Source: an uncultured Bacillota bacterium
GTDB taxonomy: Bacteria > Bacillota_I > Bacilli_A > RF39 > UBA660
Assembly: GCA_947165195.1 (NCBI GenBank)
Contig: CAMUZJ010000002.1
Coordinates: 1-35,227, forward strand
Length of the DNA: 35,227 nucleotides
Direction: 5' to 3'
Shown here: in pieces, positions 17,316-24,754 of the stretch
Layout of the letters: each line of letters begins with the position of its first letter
Position numbering within the stretch: the stretch's first letter is position 1
Position numbers and translations under genes: made by a program
The notes under the pieces: generated by a model
What the model was told of the DNA's origin: nothing
Seen by the model: only the letters and a program-made list of their open reading frames with translations
Database searches by the model: none

Positions 17316-18422
17316 ATGAAGAAGTTTTTATATATTTTATTATTAATGATTATAATTATTCCTTTCAATACTTATGCTTTATCAATTGGTAGTACTACTA
17401 TTTCCTCTAGTAAGGAAGAAGAGGTAGGCAATACATTTTTTGCAACAATAAGTATTGGTTTTAATGGATTAGATAAAAAAAGTACTAATAGTGATGGAAT
17501 AGGTGCTATTATGTATCAATTGGATTTTGATGACTCTGTTCTTTCTATTACGGATGTTATGACAGATTTTTATGATAGTTCCATCTATAAAGATAGTGAT
17601 GGATATTATATTTTGAGTATTGTAGATAACGATTCTACTGGTAATAAGTGTATTGATGGAGTATTGGCTTGTTCGGATTACGAGGCAAAAGTATATTTTT
17701 ATGTCAAAAATACTGATAAAGAAGAAACAACTATTAAATTACAGGATATTGGAGTAGGATATTACCGAGTCGATGAGGATGGTTATTATGAGGAAGATGA
17801 TGTAAAAGAAGCAGAGATTACTAGTAATAAGACAACAACAATTAAAATTAAACAAACAAATAAAGAGATTAAGTCAGAACCTAAAAGTAATATAGTAAGT
17901 TCTTCTAAGCCATCTGTTGAAAGTGATAAAGTATTTTCCGTAATACAAGGTGAAAACGAAAAAACTAATACTAATGATTTTGTAGAAAGTACAACAGATG
18001 AAGAGCCTTCTCTAGTAGATTCTTCTAATAATTATTTAAAAACTCTTTCTATAAAAGATTATTTTCTTAATTTTGAAAAGAATAAATATAATTATGTTAT
18101 TAAGATACCACAAACTGTAAATAAGTTAAAATTATCTATCGAAACAGAAGATTCTAATGCTAAGTATACAGTTGTTGGAGCAGATGACTTAAAAAAGAAT
18201 AATGACATTGTAAAAATAAATGTTACTTCACAAGATGGACATAAATCTGTATATGTAATTTCTGTTAAAAGAGAAAAATTATCTAATGCAGAAGCTAATC
18301 AAATTATGACTAAATTAAATACTGGTGCGATTATTATTTCTGGTTGTGTATTTATTCTTTTAGTATTAGCTAAAATTGTATCTGTCATGAATAGAAGAAA
18401 GTTGAATAAGTTAATTAAGTAA
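17316..18422 (+). CDS. Membrane-anchored surface protein with cohesin-like and cadherin-like domains
   Basis: The 368-residue protein has a signal peptide (residues 1-22, KKFLYILLLMIIIIPFNTYA), then a beta-rich domain (about 25-170) resembling cohesin or the related carbohydrate-binding fold (FDDSVLSITDV, acidic loops with DSDG and DEDG that could hold calcium). A Ser/Glu/Lys-rich linker (about 180-245) leads to a cadherin-like beta-sandwich (YLKTLSIKDYFLNFEKNKYN to VYVISVKRE, PF12733-like), and a C-terminal helix at about 335-355 is followed by a basic tail. It is therefore held at the outer face of the membrane. The ligand is unknown. It has its own promoter and a terminator at its stop codon. 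Confidence 0.75.
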   Translation: MKKFLYILLLMIIIIPFNTYALSIGSTTISSSKEEEVGNTFFATISIGFNGLDKKSTNSDGIGAIMYQLDFDDSVLSITDVMTDFYDSSIYKDSDGYYILSIVDNDSTGNKCIDGVLACSDYEAKVYFYVKNTDKEETTIKLQDIGVGYYRVDEDGYYEEDDVKEAEITSNKTTTIKIKQTNKEIKSEPKSNIVSSSKPSVESDKVFSVIQGENEKTNTNDFVESTTDEEPSLVDSSNNYLKTLSIKDYFLNFEKNKYNYVIKIPQTVNKLKLSIETEDSNAKYTVVGADDLKKNNDIVKINVTSQDGHKSVYVISVKREKLSNAEANQIMTKLNTGAIIISGCVFILLVLAKIVSVMNRRKLNKLIK

Positions 18423-18435
18423 ACTTTCTTTTTTT
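18396..18435 (+). terminator. Terminator at the end of the surface protein gene
   Basis: AGAAAGTT (18396-18403) pairs with AACTTTCT (18422-18429), an 8-bp stem, followed by T7. The loop is long (18 nt), and the stop codon ends at the first base of the right arm. Confidence 0.65.
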
Positions 18436-18465
18436 GTAAAAGAAAAGAACTATTACTCATAATAG
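18436..18465 (-). terminator. Terminator of pflB-pflA
   Basis: On the minus strand CTATTA/TAATAG (18465-18460 and 18455-18450) forms a 6-bp stem with a 4-nt loop, then TTCTTTTCTTTT. The pflA stop codon is in the stem. Confidence 0.65.
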
Positions 18466-19181
18466 TCCTTAAATTCTTTCATAAATATTTCATATAGTTT
18501 TTGTGATTTTTCTTTATCCATATCTTCTTTATCTTTATATGGGTATGGTATATTTAATTTTTTGTATTTCTCTTTTCCTAAAGAAGTATATGGTAAAAAG
18601 TCTACTCTTTTTACATTCTTAATATTCTTCTTAATAAAAGTAGCTAATTCATGAATATATTGTTCATTGTCATTAACTTCTGGAATAATGACTTGTCGTA
18701 TCCAGACTTCTACATTGGATTTATTTAATTGTTCTAAAAATTGAAAATATTTATCTAAATAATCATTTCCAGTAATTTGTTTAAATCCTTCTTTTGTAAT
18801 GTACTTAACATCTAGTAGTACTAAATCAATAGTATTAAGAAGTTCTGTATAATTTCCAAGACCAATACCCGAGGTATCTATGGCAATATGAATATTTTCT
18901 TCTTTTAGTTTTTTACAAGTACCTACTAAAAAGTCATATTGTAGTAGGGGTTCTCCACCAGAAAAAGTTACTCCTCCATTATTTCTTTTAAAATATGGTT
19001 TGTTTCTAAGACATTTTTTTACTATTTCATCACTAGTAATGTTGTTTTTTTGAAGTTTCCAGGTTTCAGGATTATGACAATATTTACATCTTAGATGACA
19101 TCCATTTAAAAATATTACTGTACGTACTCCCGGTCCATCTAAAAGAGCAAATGTTTCGATTGAATTTACTGATCCTAACAT
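18453..19181 (-). CDS. pflA: Pyruvate formate-lyase activating enzyme
   Basis: Radical-SAM enzyme that abstracts a hydrogen from the active-site glycine of PFL. The 242 residues are of typical size. The 4Fe-4S cysteines are C28, C32 and C35 in GCHLRCKYCHNPETW, the SAM-binding GGE motif is in TFSGGEPLLQ (about 72-81), and the C-terminal segment RVDFLPYTSLGKEKYKKL is characteristic of PflA. It starts one base after the pflB stop on the same strand, with AGAAGA in the end of pflB as ribosome site, so expression is coupled. Confidence 0.96.
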   Translation of the reverse strand: MLGSVNSIETFALLDGPGVRTVIFLNGCHLRCKYCHNPETWKLQKNNITSDEIVKKCLRNKPYFKRNNGGVTFSGGEPLLQYDFLVGTCKKLKEENIHIAIDTSGIGLGNYTELLNTIDLVLLDVKYITKEGFKQITGNDYLDKYFQFLEQLNKSNVEVWIRQVIIPEVNDNEQYIHELATFIKKNIKNVKRVDFLPYTSLGKEKYKKLNIPYPYKDKEDMDKEKSQKLYEIFMKEFKDYYE

Positions 19182-19182
19182 A

Positions 19183-21411
19183 TTATATCTTCTCGTGAAA
19201 AGTTCTTTGAATAACTTCTTCTTGTTGTTGTTTTGTTAGTCGATTAAATCTTACAGCATATCCTGAAACTCTAATCGTTAATAATGGATACTTATCTGGG
19301 TTATTAATGGCATCTATTAAAGTTTCTCTATTTAATACATTGACATTTAAGTGATGTGCTCCTTGTTGAAAGTAACCTTCCATTAGGGATACTAAATTTT
19401 CTATTCTTTCTTCATCTGTTATTCCTAAGGAAGTTGGAATGATAGAAAATGTATTAGAAATACCATCTCTACAACAATTACTCCAATTTAATTTAGCTAC
19501 GGAGTTTAGTGAAGCTATGGCACCAGATGAATCTCTTCCGTGCATTGGATTAGCTCCAGGAGCAAATGGTTCCCCTATTTTTCTTCCATCAGGAGTAGAA
19601 CCTGTTTTGGTACCGTATACAACATTGGATGTAATAGTTAAGACTGATAAAGTTGGTTGAGCATTTCGATAACATGGATGAGATTCAAGTTCTTTAAAGA
19701 ATTTTTCTACTATTTCTTTAGCAATATTATCTACTCTGTCATCATCGTTTCCGTATTTTGGAAAATCTCCTTCTATTTCGAAGTCAATAGCAATTCCTTC
19801 TTCATCTCTAATAGGCCTTACTTTAGCATATTTAATAGCAGATAAGGAATCAGCTACTACAGATAATCCGGCTACTCCATAGGCCATTAATCTATTTACA
19901 TTTGTATCATGTAGAGCCATTTGGGATGATTCATATGCATATTTGTCATGCATGTAATGAATAATATTCATCGCATCACAATATATTTTAGCAATTTTTT
20001 CTAGCATTTTCCAATAAGCATTCTTCACTTTTTCATAATCTAAAATTTTATCATTTATTTTCTCAAATCCTGAAATGACTAATTCTCTTTTTATTTCATC
20101 TATTCCACCATTAATTGCATATAATAAAGCTTTAGCTAAATTACAGCGTGCTCCAAAGTATTGCATATCTTTTCCTAATCTCATAGCTGATACGCAACAA
20201 GCTATCGCATAATCATCTCCCATAGTAGGTCTCATAACATCATCATTTTCATATTGAATAGAGTCAGTTTGAATACTCATTTTGGCACAATATTTTTTAA
20301 AATTTTCTGGTAATTTTTCGGACCATAATACGGTCATATTTGGTTCTGGTGCTGGATCTAAGTTAGTTAAAGTATGTAAAATTCTATAAGAAGTTTTTGT
20401 AACCATACTATGTTCTTCTGTTGTAATACCACCGATAGAGCAAGTTACCCAAGTGGGGTCACCGGAAAATAATTCATCATATTCTGGAGTTCTTAAATGT
20501 CTCATAATACGCAATTTAATTACAAATTGATCAATAATTTCCTGTGCTTCTTCTTCTGTTAAAGTATGATTTTCAAAATCTCTTTGAAAATAAATATCAA
20601 AGAAAGCATCGACTCTTCCTAAAGACATAGCAGCACCATTATTTTCTTTAACAGTCGCTAAGTAAGCAAAATAAGTCCATTGTACTGCTTCTTTGGCATT
20701 AACTGCTGGTCTAGATATATCATATCCATAAGTAGCAGCCATTTTCTTGATATCTTCTAAAGCTCTTATTTGAACAGATACTTCTTCTCTTAGACGGATA
20801 GTGGATTCATCCATTATATCTATTTTCATTGTATCTAAGTCATTTTGTTTTTGTTCTATCAAATAATCAATACCATATAAAGCAACTCTTCTATAGTCAC
20901 CTATAATTCTACCTCTTCCATAAGCATCAGGTAATCCAGTTAATAATCCAACATGTCTTGCTTTTAAAATATCTTTTGTGTAAGCATCAAATACTCCTTG
21001 ATTATGTGTTTTTCTAAATTCATTAAAGTATTTATCTACTTCGGGATTTAATTCATATCCATATGCATCTAACTCTTGATATACCATACGAATTCCGCCG
21101 TATGGATTAACGATTCTTTTTAGTGGAGCATCCGTTTGTAAACCAACGATTACTTCATTTTCTTTGTCAATATATCCAGGGGCAAAGACATTAATACCGG
21201 ACATATGGTCTACATCAATATCTAATACATGTTTTCTTAATTCTTCTTTTAGAAGTTCTTCGCATTTTTTCCAAACTTTATCTGTTTTATTTGTTTTGTT
21301 AGAAAGAAAATCTTCATTTCCATTGTATGGATAGTAATTTATTTTTATAAAATCATTTACGTTAACTTCATTACACCATTTTCCTTCCTTAAAACCTTTC
21401 CATTCTATCAT
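19183..21411 (-). CDS. pflB: Formate acetyltransferase (pyruvate formate-lyase)
   Basis: Converts pyruvate and CoA to acetyl-CoA and formate in anaerobic fermentation. The 742 residues match true PFL rather than diol dehydratase or other glycyl radical enzymes. Catalytic cysteines C405 and C406 are in YAIACCVSAM, and the radical glycine is G717 in RVSGYAVRFN. PFL signatures such as PGYIDKENEVIVGLQTDAPL, GLLTGLPDAYGRGRIIGDYRR and PGANPMHGRD are present. The start ATG has AAGGAGAC before it on the minus strand. First gene of a two-gene operon with pflA; it implies an oxygen-sensitive fermentative metabolism. Confidence 0.98.
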   Translation of the reverse strand: MIEWKGFKEGKWCNEVNVNDFIKINYYPYNGNEDFLSNKTNKTDKVWKKCEELLKEELRKHVLDIDVDHMSGINVFAPGYIDKENEVIVGLQTDAPLKRIVNPYGGIRMVYQELDAYGYELNPEVDKYFNEFRKTHNQGVFDAYTKDILKARHVGLLTGLPDAYGRGRIIGDYRRVALYGIDYLIEQKQNDLDTMKIDIMDESTIRLREEVSVQIRALEDIKKMAATYGYDISRPAVNAKEAVQWTYFAYLATVKENNGAAMSLGRVDAFFDIYFQRDFENHTLTEEEAQEIIDQFVIKLRIMRHLRTPEYDELFSGDPTWVTCSIGGITTEEHSMVTKTSYRILHTLTNLDPAPEPNMTVLWSEKLPENFKKYCAKMSIQTDSIQYENDDVMRPTMGDDYAIACCVSAMRLGKDMQYFGARCNLAKALLYAINGGIDEIKRELVISGFEKINDKILDYEKVKNAYWKMLEKIAKIYCDAMNIIHYMHDKYAYESSQMALHDTNVNRLMAYGVAGLSVVADSLSAIKYAKVRPIRDEEGIAIDFEIEGDFPKYGNDDDRVDNIAKEIVEKFFKELESHPCYRNAQPTLSVLTITSNVVYGTKTGSTPDGRKIGEPFAPGANPMHGRDSSGAIASLNSVAKLNWSNCCRDGISNTFSIIPTSLGITDEERIENLVSLMEGYFQQGAHHLNVNVLNRETLIDAINNPDKYPLLTIRVSGYAVRFNRLTKQQQEEVIQRTFHEKI

Positions 21412-21434
21412 GTTTTCTGTCTCCTTTTCTTGAT

Positions 21435-21443
21435 ATTATAACA
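21435..21443 (-). promoter_or_regulatory. Extended -10 promoter of pflB-pflA
   Basis: On the minus strand the sequence is TGTTATAAT (21443-21435), an extended -10 box, 24 bases before the pflB ATG. No good -35 box is seen at the proper distance, as is common for extended -10 promoters. Confidence 0.6.
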
Positions 21444-21466
21444 TGAATTTTTTTGTTTTTCTATTG

Positions 21467-21496
21467 TTGTATAAACATATATTAATAGTATATAAT
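21467..21496 (+). promoter_or_regulatory. Promoter of the cysteine-rich gene
   Basis: TTGTAT (21467-21472), an 18-bp spacer and perfect TATAAT (21491-21496). It is divergent from the pfl promoter. Confidence 0.55.
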
Positions 21497-21521
21497 GTTT
21501 TTTAGAATTGGGTGATAATTA

Positions 21522-22451
21522 GTGGTAATTTTTAAGAATAAATATAATTGTTTTTATAGTTCTTTAATAGATAAATTTTGTGTGATTCCTATTGAAAATA
21601 CCGATTACGTTCCACAAGGAGTTTGTTCAATAGATGATTATATTGTAATTTCTTGTTATGATTATAAGCATGAGAAAAATTCGATTTTGTTAGTTTGTTC
21701 TAAAAATTGTCACAAAATAATTTATTTGAAATACAAAATTCATTGTGGTGGGATATGTTATCATAAAGAAACGGATAGTTTATTTGTATGTGGAGAGGGG
21801 AAAAATAATAAATCGTTTATCCACAGATATTGTGGAAAAAACATTTTACAACTAGGAAATAATTCTATATTAGATGTGGATAAAAAATATTGCGTAGATG
21901 AGACGTGTGATTTATATTCATCAGCTGCGAAGACCAGCTCTCCTGCTTATATTACTTGTTTTAATAATGAATTATATGTTGGTAATTTTGTGGATTATAA
22001 GGTAGTAAATAAGAAAAGTGTTATCAAGAAGTTTAAAATACTTTCTAATGGAGATTTAAGTAAGAAAAGTGATTTGTATGAAATACCATACAAGAATGTT
22101 CAAGGAATGTGTGTTTATAAGTATCAAAATAACATTTATTATATATTTAGTAGATCTTTTGGTAGATTTAGAAATTCTATTTTAAATATTGCAAGGTTTG
22201 ATAATGGTTCTTTTACAACGCTAAATTCTATTGTTTTTCCTTGTATGGCAGAACAGATAAATACTTATAATCATAATTTAATGATTATTTTTGAATCTTG
22301 TGCTTCGTGTTATTCTTATAATGCAATTAATAGTAGCCAATATGTATATTTATTGGATTTTAAAAAGTTACAAAATTGCCAGGATAATTTTAAATGTTTT
22401 TGTAAAGGGGATAAACTGTTTATTAGTAATAAGGGTATTGCTTTATGTTGA
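21522..22451 (+). CDS. Cysteine-rich cytoplasmic protein, possible beta-propeller, unknown function
   Basis: A 309-residue protein with a GTG start, preceded by TTGGGTGAT. No signal peptide or membrane helix is visible, so it is probably cytoplasmic. Short beta-strand patterns recur, with two related segments (VPQGVCSIDDYIVISCYD near 30-47 and VQGMCVYKYQNNIYYIFSR near 203-221), which suggest blades of a propeller, as in YncE or SMP-30-like proteins. It contains 21 cysteines, about 7 per cent, spread over the whole length and with pairs such as CASC and CFC near the end. No known metal-binding signature is apparent. It lies alone between pflB and ssrA. I do not recognise the family, and the function is unknown. 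Confidence 0.7.
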   Translation: MVIFKNKYNCFYSSLIDKFCVIPIENTDYVPQGVCSIDDYIVISCYDYKHEKNSILLVCSKNCHKIIYLKYKIHCGGICYHKETDSLFVCGEGKNNKSFIHRYCGKNILQLGNNSILDVDKKYCVDETCDLYSSAAKTSSPAYITCFNNELYVGNFVDYKVVNKKSVIKKFKILSNGDLSKKSDLYEIPYKNVQGMCVYKYQNNIYYIFSRSFGRFRNSILNIARFDNGSFTTLNSIVFPCMAEQINTYNHNLMIIFESCASCYSYNAINSSQYVYLLDFKKLQNCQDNFKCFCKGDKLFISNKGIALC

Positions 22452-22455
22452 TATC

Positions 22456-22484
22456 TAGACAAGACATTAAAATTATGTTATAAT
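22456..22484 (+). promoter_or_regulatory. Promoter of ssrA
   Basis: TAGACA (22456-22461), a 17-bp spacer and TATAAT (22479-22484), extended by TGT before the -10 box. The start is expected 7-11 bases later, at or just before the mature tmRNA 5' end. Confidence 0.75.
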
Positions 22485-22494
22485 CTATGTGCAT

Positions 22495-22873
22495 GGGGTT
22501 GATTTGGTTTCGACGGGAATAGAAGAGCATAGATGGCAAGTCGGATGTTTCACGTTACGAGCAAAAAAAATAAATGCAAAAAATATTAAAAACGTATTCG
22601 CAAACATGTTTGGTGGAAATCAAGCTGTTGCTTTTGCCTAATTTAAAATAGGGAATACACTTCATATTATCTTTACCTAAGGGATAATTTGGGGTTCATA
22701 TTATTAGGTTATGACTATTGTTTGTCTAAACAATAGTAAGAATCTTTAGACTGGTATATTATCTTTGTCGTTAACTACTTGGATAATATACGAGATTATT
22801 TAGTTAACTAAACTTGTAGAGGTTTATGTAGCTTTGTTTTCGGACAGGAGTTCGATTCTCCTCAGCTCCACCA
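22495..22873 (+). ncRNA. ssrA: Transfer-messenger RNA (tmRNA)
   Basis: tmRNA rescues stalled ribosomes and tags the broken product for proteolysis. The 5' end GGGGTTG (22495-22501) pairs with CAGCTCC (22863-22869), with the G3-U wobble needed by alanyl-tRNA synthetase, and the 3' CCA is encoded (22871-22873). The T-arm GGACAGGAGTTCGATTCTCC is present. The tag frame most likely resumes at GCA 22576-22578, 21 codons ending at TAA 22639-22641. The encoded peptide begins AKNIKNVFANM and ends GGNQAVAFA. A second in-frame GCA at 22561 exists, but the context ATAAAT before 22576 aligns with ATAACT before the resume codon of Bacillus. Length is 379 nt. Confidence 0.97.
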
Positions 22874-22889
22874 TAAATTGATAATAATT

Positions 22890-22912
22890 CGGATGTTTAA
22901 TCCGCTTTTTTT
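22890..22912 (+). terminator. Terminator of ssrA
   Basis: The 5-bp stem CGGAT/ATCCG (22890-22894 and 22900-22904) with a 5-nt loop is followed by C and a seven-T run. Confidence 0.8.
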
Positions 22913-22989
22913 ATTTGTTTTTTTGATTGGGTATCAGATACTAATAAAAAAAATTAAAAAAATATTTACAAATCTATATAAAATGTAGT

Positions 22990-23216
22990 ACACTTTACTA
23001 AGTTAATTAAAAGATGACTCATTCGAAGTAATTATTTTATAGTACTTTATAGAGAGCTTGTGGTAGGTGGAAACAAGTAAAAATAAAATAACGAATTACA
23101 AATGATGATTTTAATCGGATAATTTCCGTTATCAATAAGAGGTAATAGACTATTATTACAAATAAAGGTGGTACCACGAGCAATTCGTCCTTTTGGAGGA
23201 GATTGCTCGTTTTTTT
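22990..23216 (+). promoter_or_regulatory. T-box riboswitch, probably tyrosine specific, upstream of aroF
   Basis: The T-box sequence AAAGGTGGTACCACG is at 23164-23178. The terminator is CGAGCAAT/ATTGCTCG (23177-23184 and 23202-23209) plus T7. In stem I, TTATTTTAT pairs with ATAAAATAA above an internal loop that has AGTA on its 5' side (23027-23030) and CGAATTACA on its 3' side. The specifier triplet is then TAC (23097-23099) followed by A, which encodes tyrosine. The distal loop is GGTAGGTGGAA. Tyrosine fits the downstream DAHP synthase, the first enzyme of aromatic amino-acid synthesis. A possible promoter is TTTACA (22965-22970) with TACACT 18 bp later; it is weak. The 483-bp gap between ssrA and aroF holds this element, the ssrA terminator and a short frame described separately. 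Confidence 0.88.
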
Positions 23217-23235
23217 ATTTTAGGAGGTGGTTTGT

Positions 23236-23331
23236 ATAGATAGTGACTATTACTATTATAATTACTTCGATGATTGTAATTTAATTAACTATGCAAATTT
23301 TTATCAGAATGGAATAGTTTTGATATCTTAA
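23236..23331 (+). CDS. Possible Tyr/Phe-rich leader peptide between T-box and aroF
   Basis: A perfect AGGAGGTG ribosome site (23222-23229) stands six bases after the T-box terminator, but no ATG follows at the proper distance. At the ideal spacing of eight bases there is ATA, and that frame is open for 31 codons. It has seven Tyr and two Phe codons, with DYYYYNYF near its start, and ends at TAA 23329-23331. A GTG at 23227 in the same frame overlaps the ribosome site, and a TTG at 23232 gives only three codons. It may be an AUA-initiated leader peptide, or the remains of a former gene whose start was lost. The composition matches the end products of the pathway downstream. The aroF gene has its own ribosome site 20 bp farther on. 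Confidence 0.3.
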   Translation: MDSDYYYYNYFDDCNLINYANFYQNGIVLIS

Positions 23332-23356
23332 AAATAAAAATAGAAAGAGGTATTGT

Positions 23357-24088
23357 ATGAAAAATGTAAAAATTATTGCTGGTCCTTGTGCCATTGAATC
23401 AGAGGAGCAAATTATTAGAATAGCAAAACAATTAAAGGAAATAGGCGTTGATTATTTAAGAGGAGGGGCTTTTAAGCCTAGAACGAACCCAGAAAGCTTT
23501 CAAGGTCTTGGAGATAAGGGAATCGAATATTTATTGAAAGCAAAAGAAGAAACAGGACTACCTGTCGTTACGGAATTAATGTCTATTGAACAAGTAAGAA
23601 AATATGCAGATAAAATAGATATTATCCAAATTGGAAGTAGAAATATGTACAATTATGAATTGTTAAAAGAACTAGGAAAGTACGATAAGCCAGTTTTATT
23701 AAAAAGAGGATTAAGTGCTACTTATAAAGAATGGATATCAGCTGCTAAATATATAAATGGTGGAAAGAATGTTATTTTATGTGAACGTGGAATAAGAAGT
23801 TTTGATAATTCTACTAGAAATGTTTTAGATTTACAAGCTATACCCTATATAAAGAAAAATACAAATTATGATATTATTATTGATCCTAGTCATGCTGCTG
23901 GAAATACGTATATGATTGAGCCTATGTCTTTAGCAGCTGTTGCAGCTGGCTGTGATGGATTAATTATTGAAGTACACGATAGACCAGAAGAAGCATTATG
24001 TGATAAAGAGCAAGCAATTGATATGGAATGTATAAAAAGTATTACAACAAAAGCAAAATCACTATGTAAAACTTTGAATAAAAAATAA
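23357..24088 (+). CDS. aroF: 3-deoxy-7-phosphoheptulonate synthase, type I-beta, catalytic core only
   Basis: Condenses phosphoenolpyruvate and erythrose 4-phosphate, the first step of the shikimate pathway. The 243 residues form one TIM barrel with AGPCAIES (8-15), RGGAFKPRTNPESFQGLG (35-52), LLKRGLSATYKEW, ILCERGIRSF, DPSHAAG and IEVHDRPEEALCD; these carry the PEP, E4P and metal ligands of the DAHP synthase/KDO8P synthase group and fit DAHP synthase best. It lacks the N-terminal ferredoxin-like or chorismate-mutase regulatory domain that many relatives carry (about 340-360 residues), so allosteric feedback is doubtful. Control is more likely at the T-box. No other shikimate gene is in the window. 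The AGAAAGAGG ribosome site precedes the ATG. Confidence 0.93.
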   Translation: MKNVKIIAGPCAIESEEQIIRIAKQLKEIGVDYLRGGAFKPRTNPESFQGLGDKGIEYLLKAKEETGLPVVTELMSIEQVRKYADKIDIIQIGSRNMYNYELLKELGKYDKPVLLKRGLSATYKEWISAAKYINGGKNVILCERGIRSFDNSTRNVLDLQAIPYIKKNTNYDIIIDPSHAAGNTYMIEPMSLAAVAAGCDGLIIEVHDRPEEALCDKEQAIDMECIKSITTKAKSLCKTLNKK

Positions 24089-24098
24089 ATAAAATTAA

Positions 24099-24128
24099 AT
24101 ACCAGTTGTTTTATTGGTATTTTTTTTA
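24099..24128 (+). terminator. Terminator of aroF
   Basis: The 6-bp stem ATACCA/TGGTAT (24099-24104 and 24115-24120) with a 10-nt loop is followed by eight T, with A-run complement upstream. Confidence 0.8.
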
Positions 24129-24133
24129 TACAT

Positions 24134-24162
24134 TTGTAGAATGATTTAAAATATGGGATAAT
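24134..24162 (+). promoter_or_regulatory. Promoter of the ispF-like gene
   Basis: TTGTAG (24134-24139), a 17-bp spacer and GATAAT (24157-24162). Confidence 0.5.
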
Positions 24163-24194
24163 TAATTAAGTAATTTAAGGGAGGTAATTTTTAG

Positions 24195-24698
24195 ATGAAG
24201 AGGTATTTTACAACGATTGGTCAAGATAGTCATAAGGTGGAAAATGTAAAAAATAAGCCATTAATGTTAGGAGGAGTAGAATTTGAAAGTGATTTTTCTT
24301 TAGCCGCTAATAGTGATGGGGATGTTGTTTTACATGCTATAACGAATGCTATATCAGGAGCAACTACTTATAATGTATTAGGAAAAGTTGCGGATGAAAT
24401 GTGTAAAAAAGGAGTTACAGATAGTAAAGAATATTTAAAAGAAGCTATGAGTGCTATGAAAAATATTGAAATAGAACATATTTCCATTTCAATTGAAGCC
24501 TTAAAGCCAAAGTTTTCTCCGAAAATAGAATTGATGAGAGAAAATATTGCATCTTTATTAAATATTAGTATGGATAGAGTAGGAATTACAGCAACAACTG
24601 GAGAAGGTTTAACAGAATTTGGAAAAGGTAATGGAATATTTGTTACTGTACTGTTAAGTTGCTGTAAAGAAGAAGAAAATTATATTAAAAGAATTTAA
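24195..24698 (+). CDS. Divergent IspF-family protein (MEcPP synthase-like)
   Basis: IspF cyclises CDP-ME 2-phosphate to MEcPP in the non-mevalonate isoprenoid pathway. The 167 residues follow the family pattern: metal-ligand Asp and His in GQDSHKV (9-15), LMLGGVEFES, the SDGDVVLHAITNAISG segment with the third metal ligand His, ALKPKFSPKIELMRENIA (APKMLPHI in E. coli) and ATTGEGLTEFGKGNGI (ATTTEKLGFTGRGEGI in E. coli). Three differences stand out: the His before SDGD is Asn, the D-I-G...PDTD loop is replaced by NVLGKVADEMCKKG, and the KLGF part is altered. It may be a working but divergent enzyme or a relative with another role. The AAGGGAGG ribosome site is strong. No ispD is nearby. Confidence 0.75.
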   Translation: MKRYFTTIGQDSHKVENVKNKPLMLGGVEFESDFSLAANSDGDVVLHAITNAISGATTYNVLGKVADEMCKKGVTDSKEYLKEAMSAMKNIEIEHISISIEALKPKFSPKIELMRENIASLLNISMDRVGITATTGEGLTEFGKGNGIFVTVLLSCCKEEENYIKRI

Positions 24699-24713
24699 GT
24701 AGAAAGAAAGTGT

Positions 24714-24722
24714 TGCTATAAT
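24714..24722 (+). promoter_or_regulatory. Extended -10 promoter
   Basis: TGCTATAAT, an extended -10 box 32 bases before the ATG at 24755. No clear -35 box. Confidence 0.55.
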
Positions 24723-24754
24723 TTATTTATAAATATAGTGAAAGGAAGATAGAT

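Noticed and set aside
19439..19845. Two plus-strand frames inside pflB
   Set aside because: Complement of conserved PFL codons; no independent evidence.
22930..22945. Palindrome GTATC-A-GATAC after ssrA as an operator
   Set aside because: Single short copy, not placed at a promoter; chance in AT-rich sequence is likely.
23227..23229. GTG as start of the Tyr-rich frame
   Set aside because: It overlaps the ribosome site, which leaves no spacing; the ATA at 23236 fits better, though it is a rare start.
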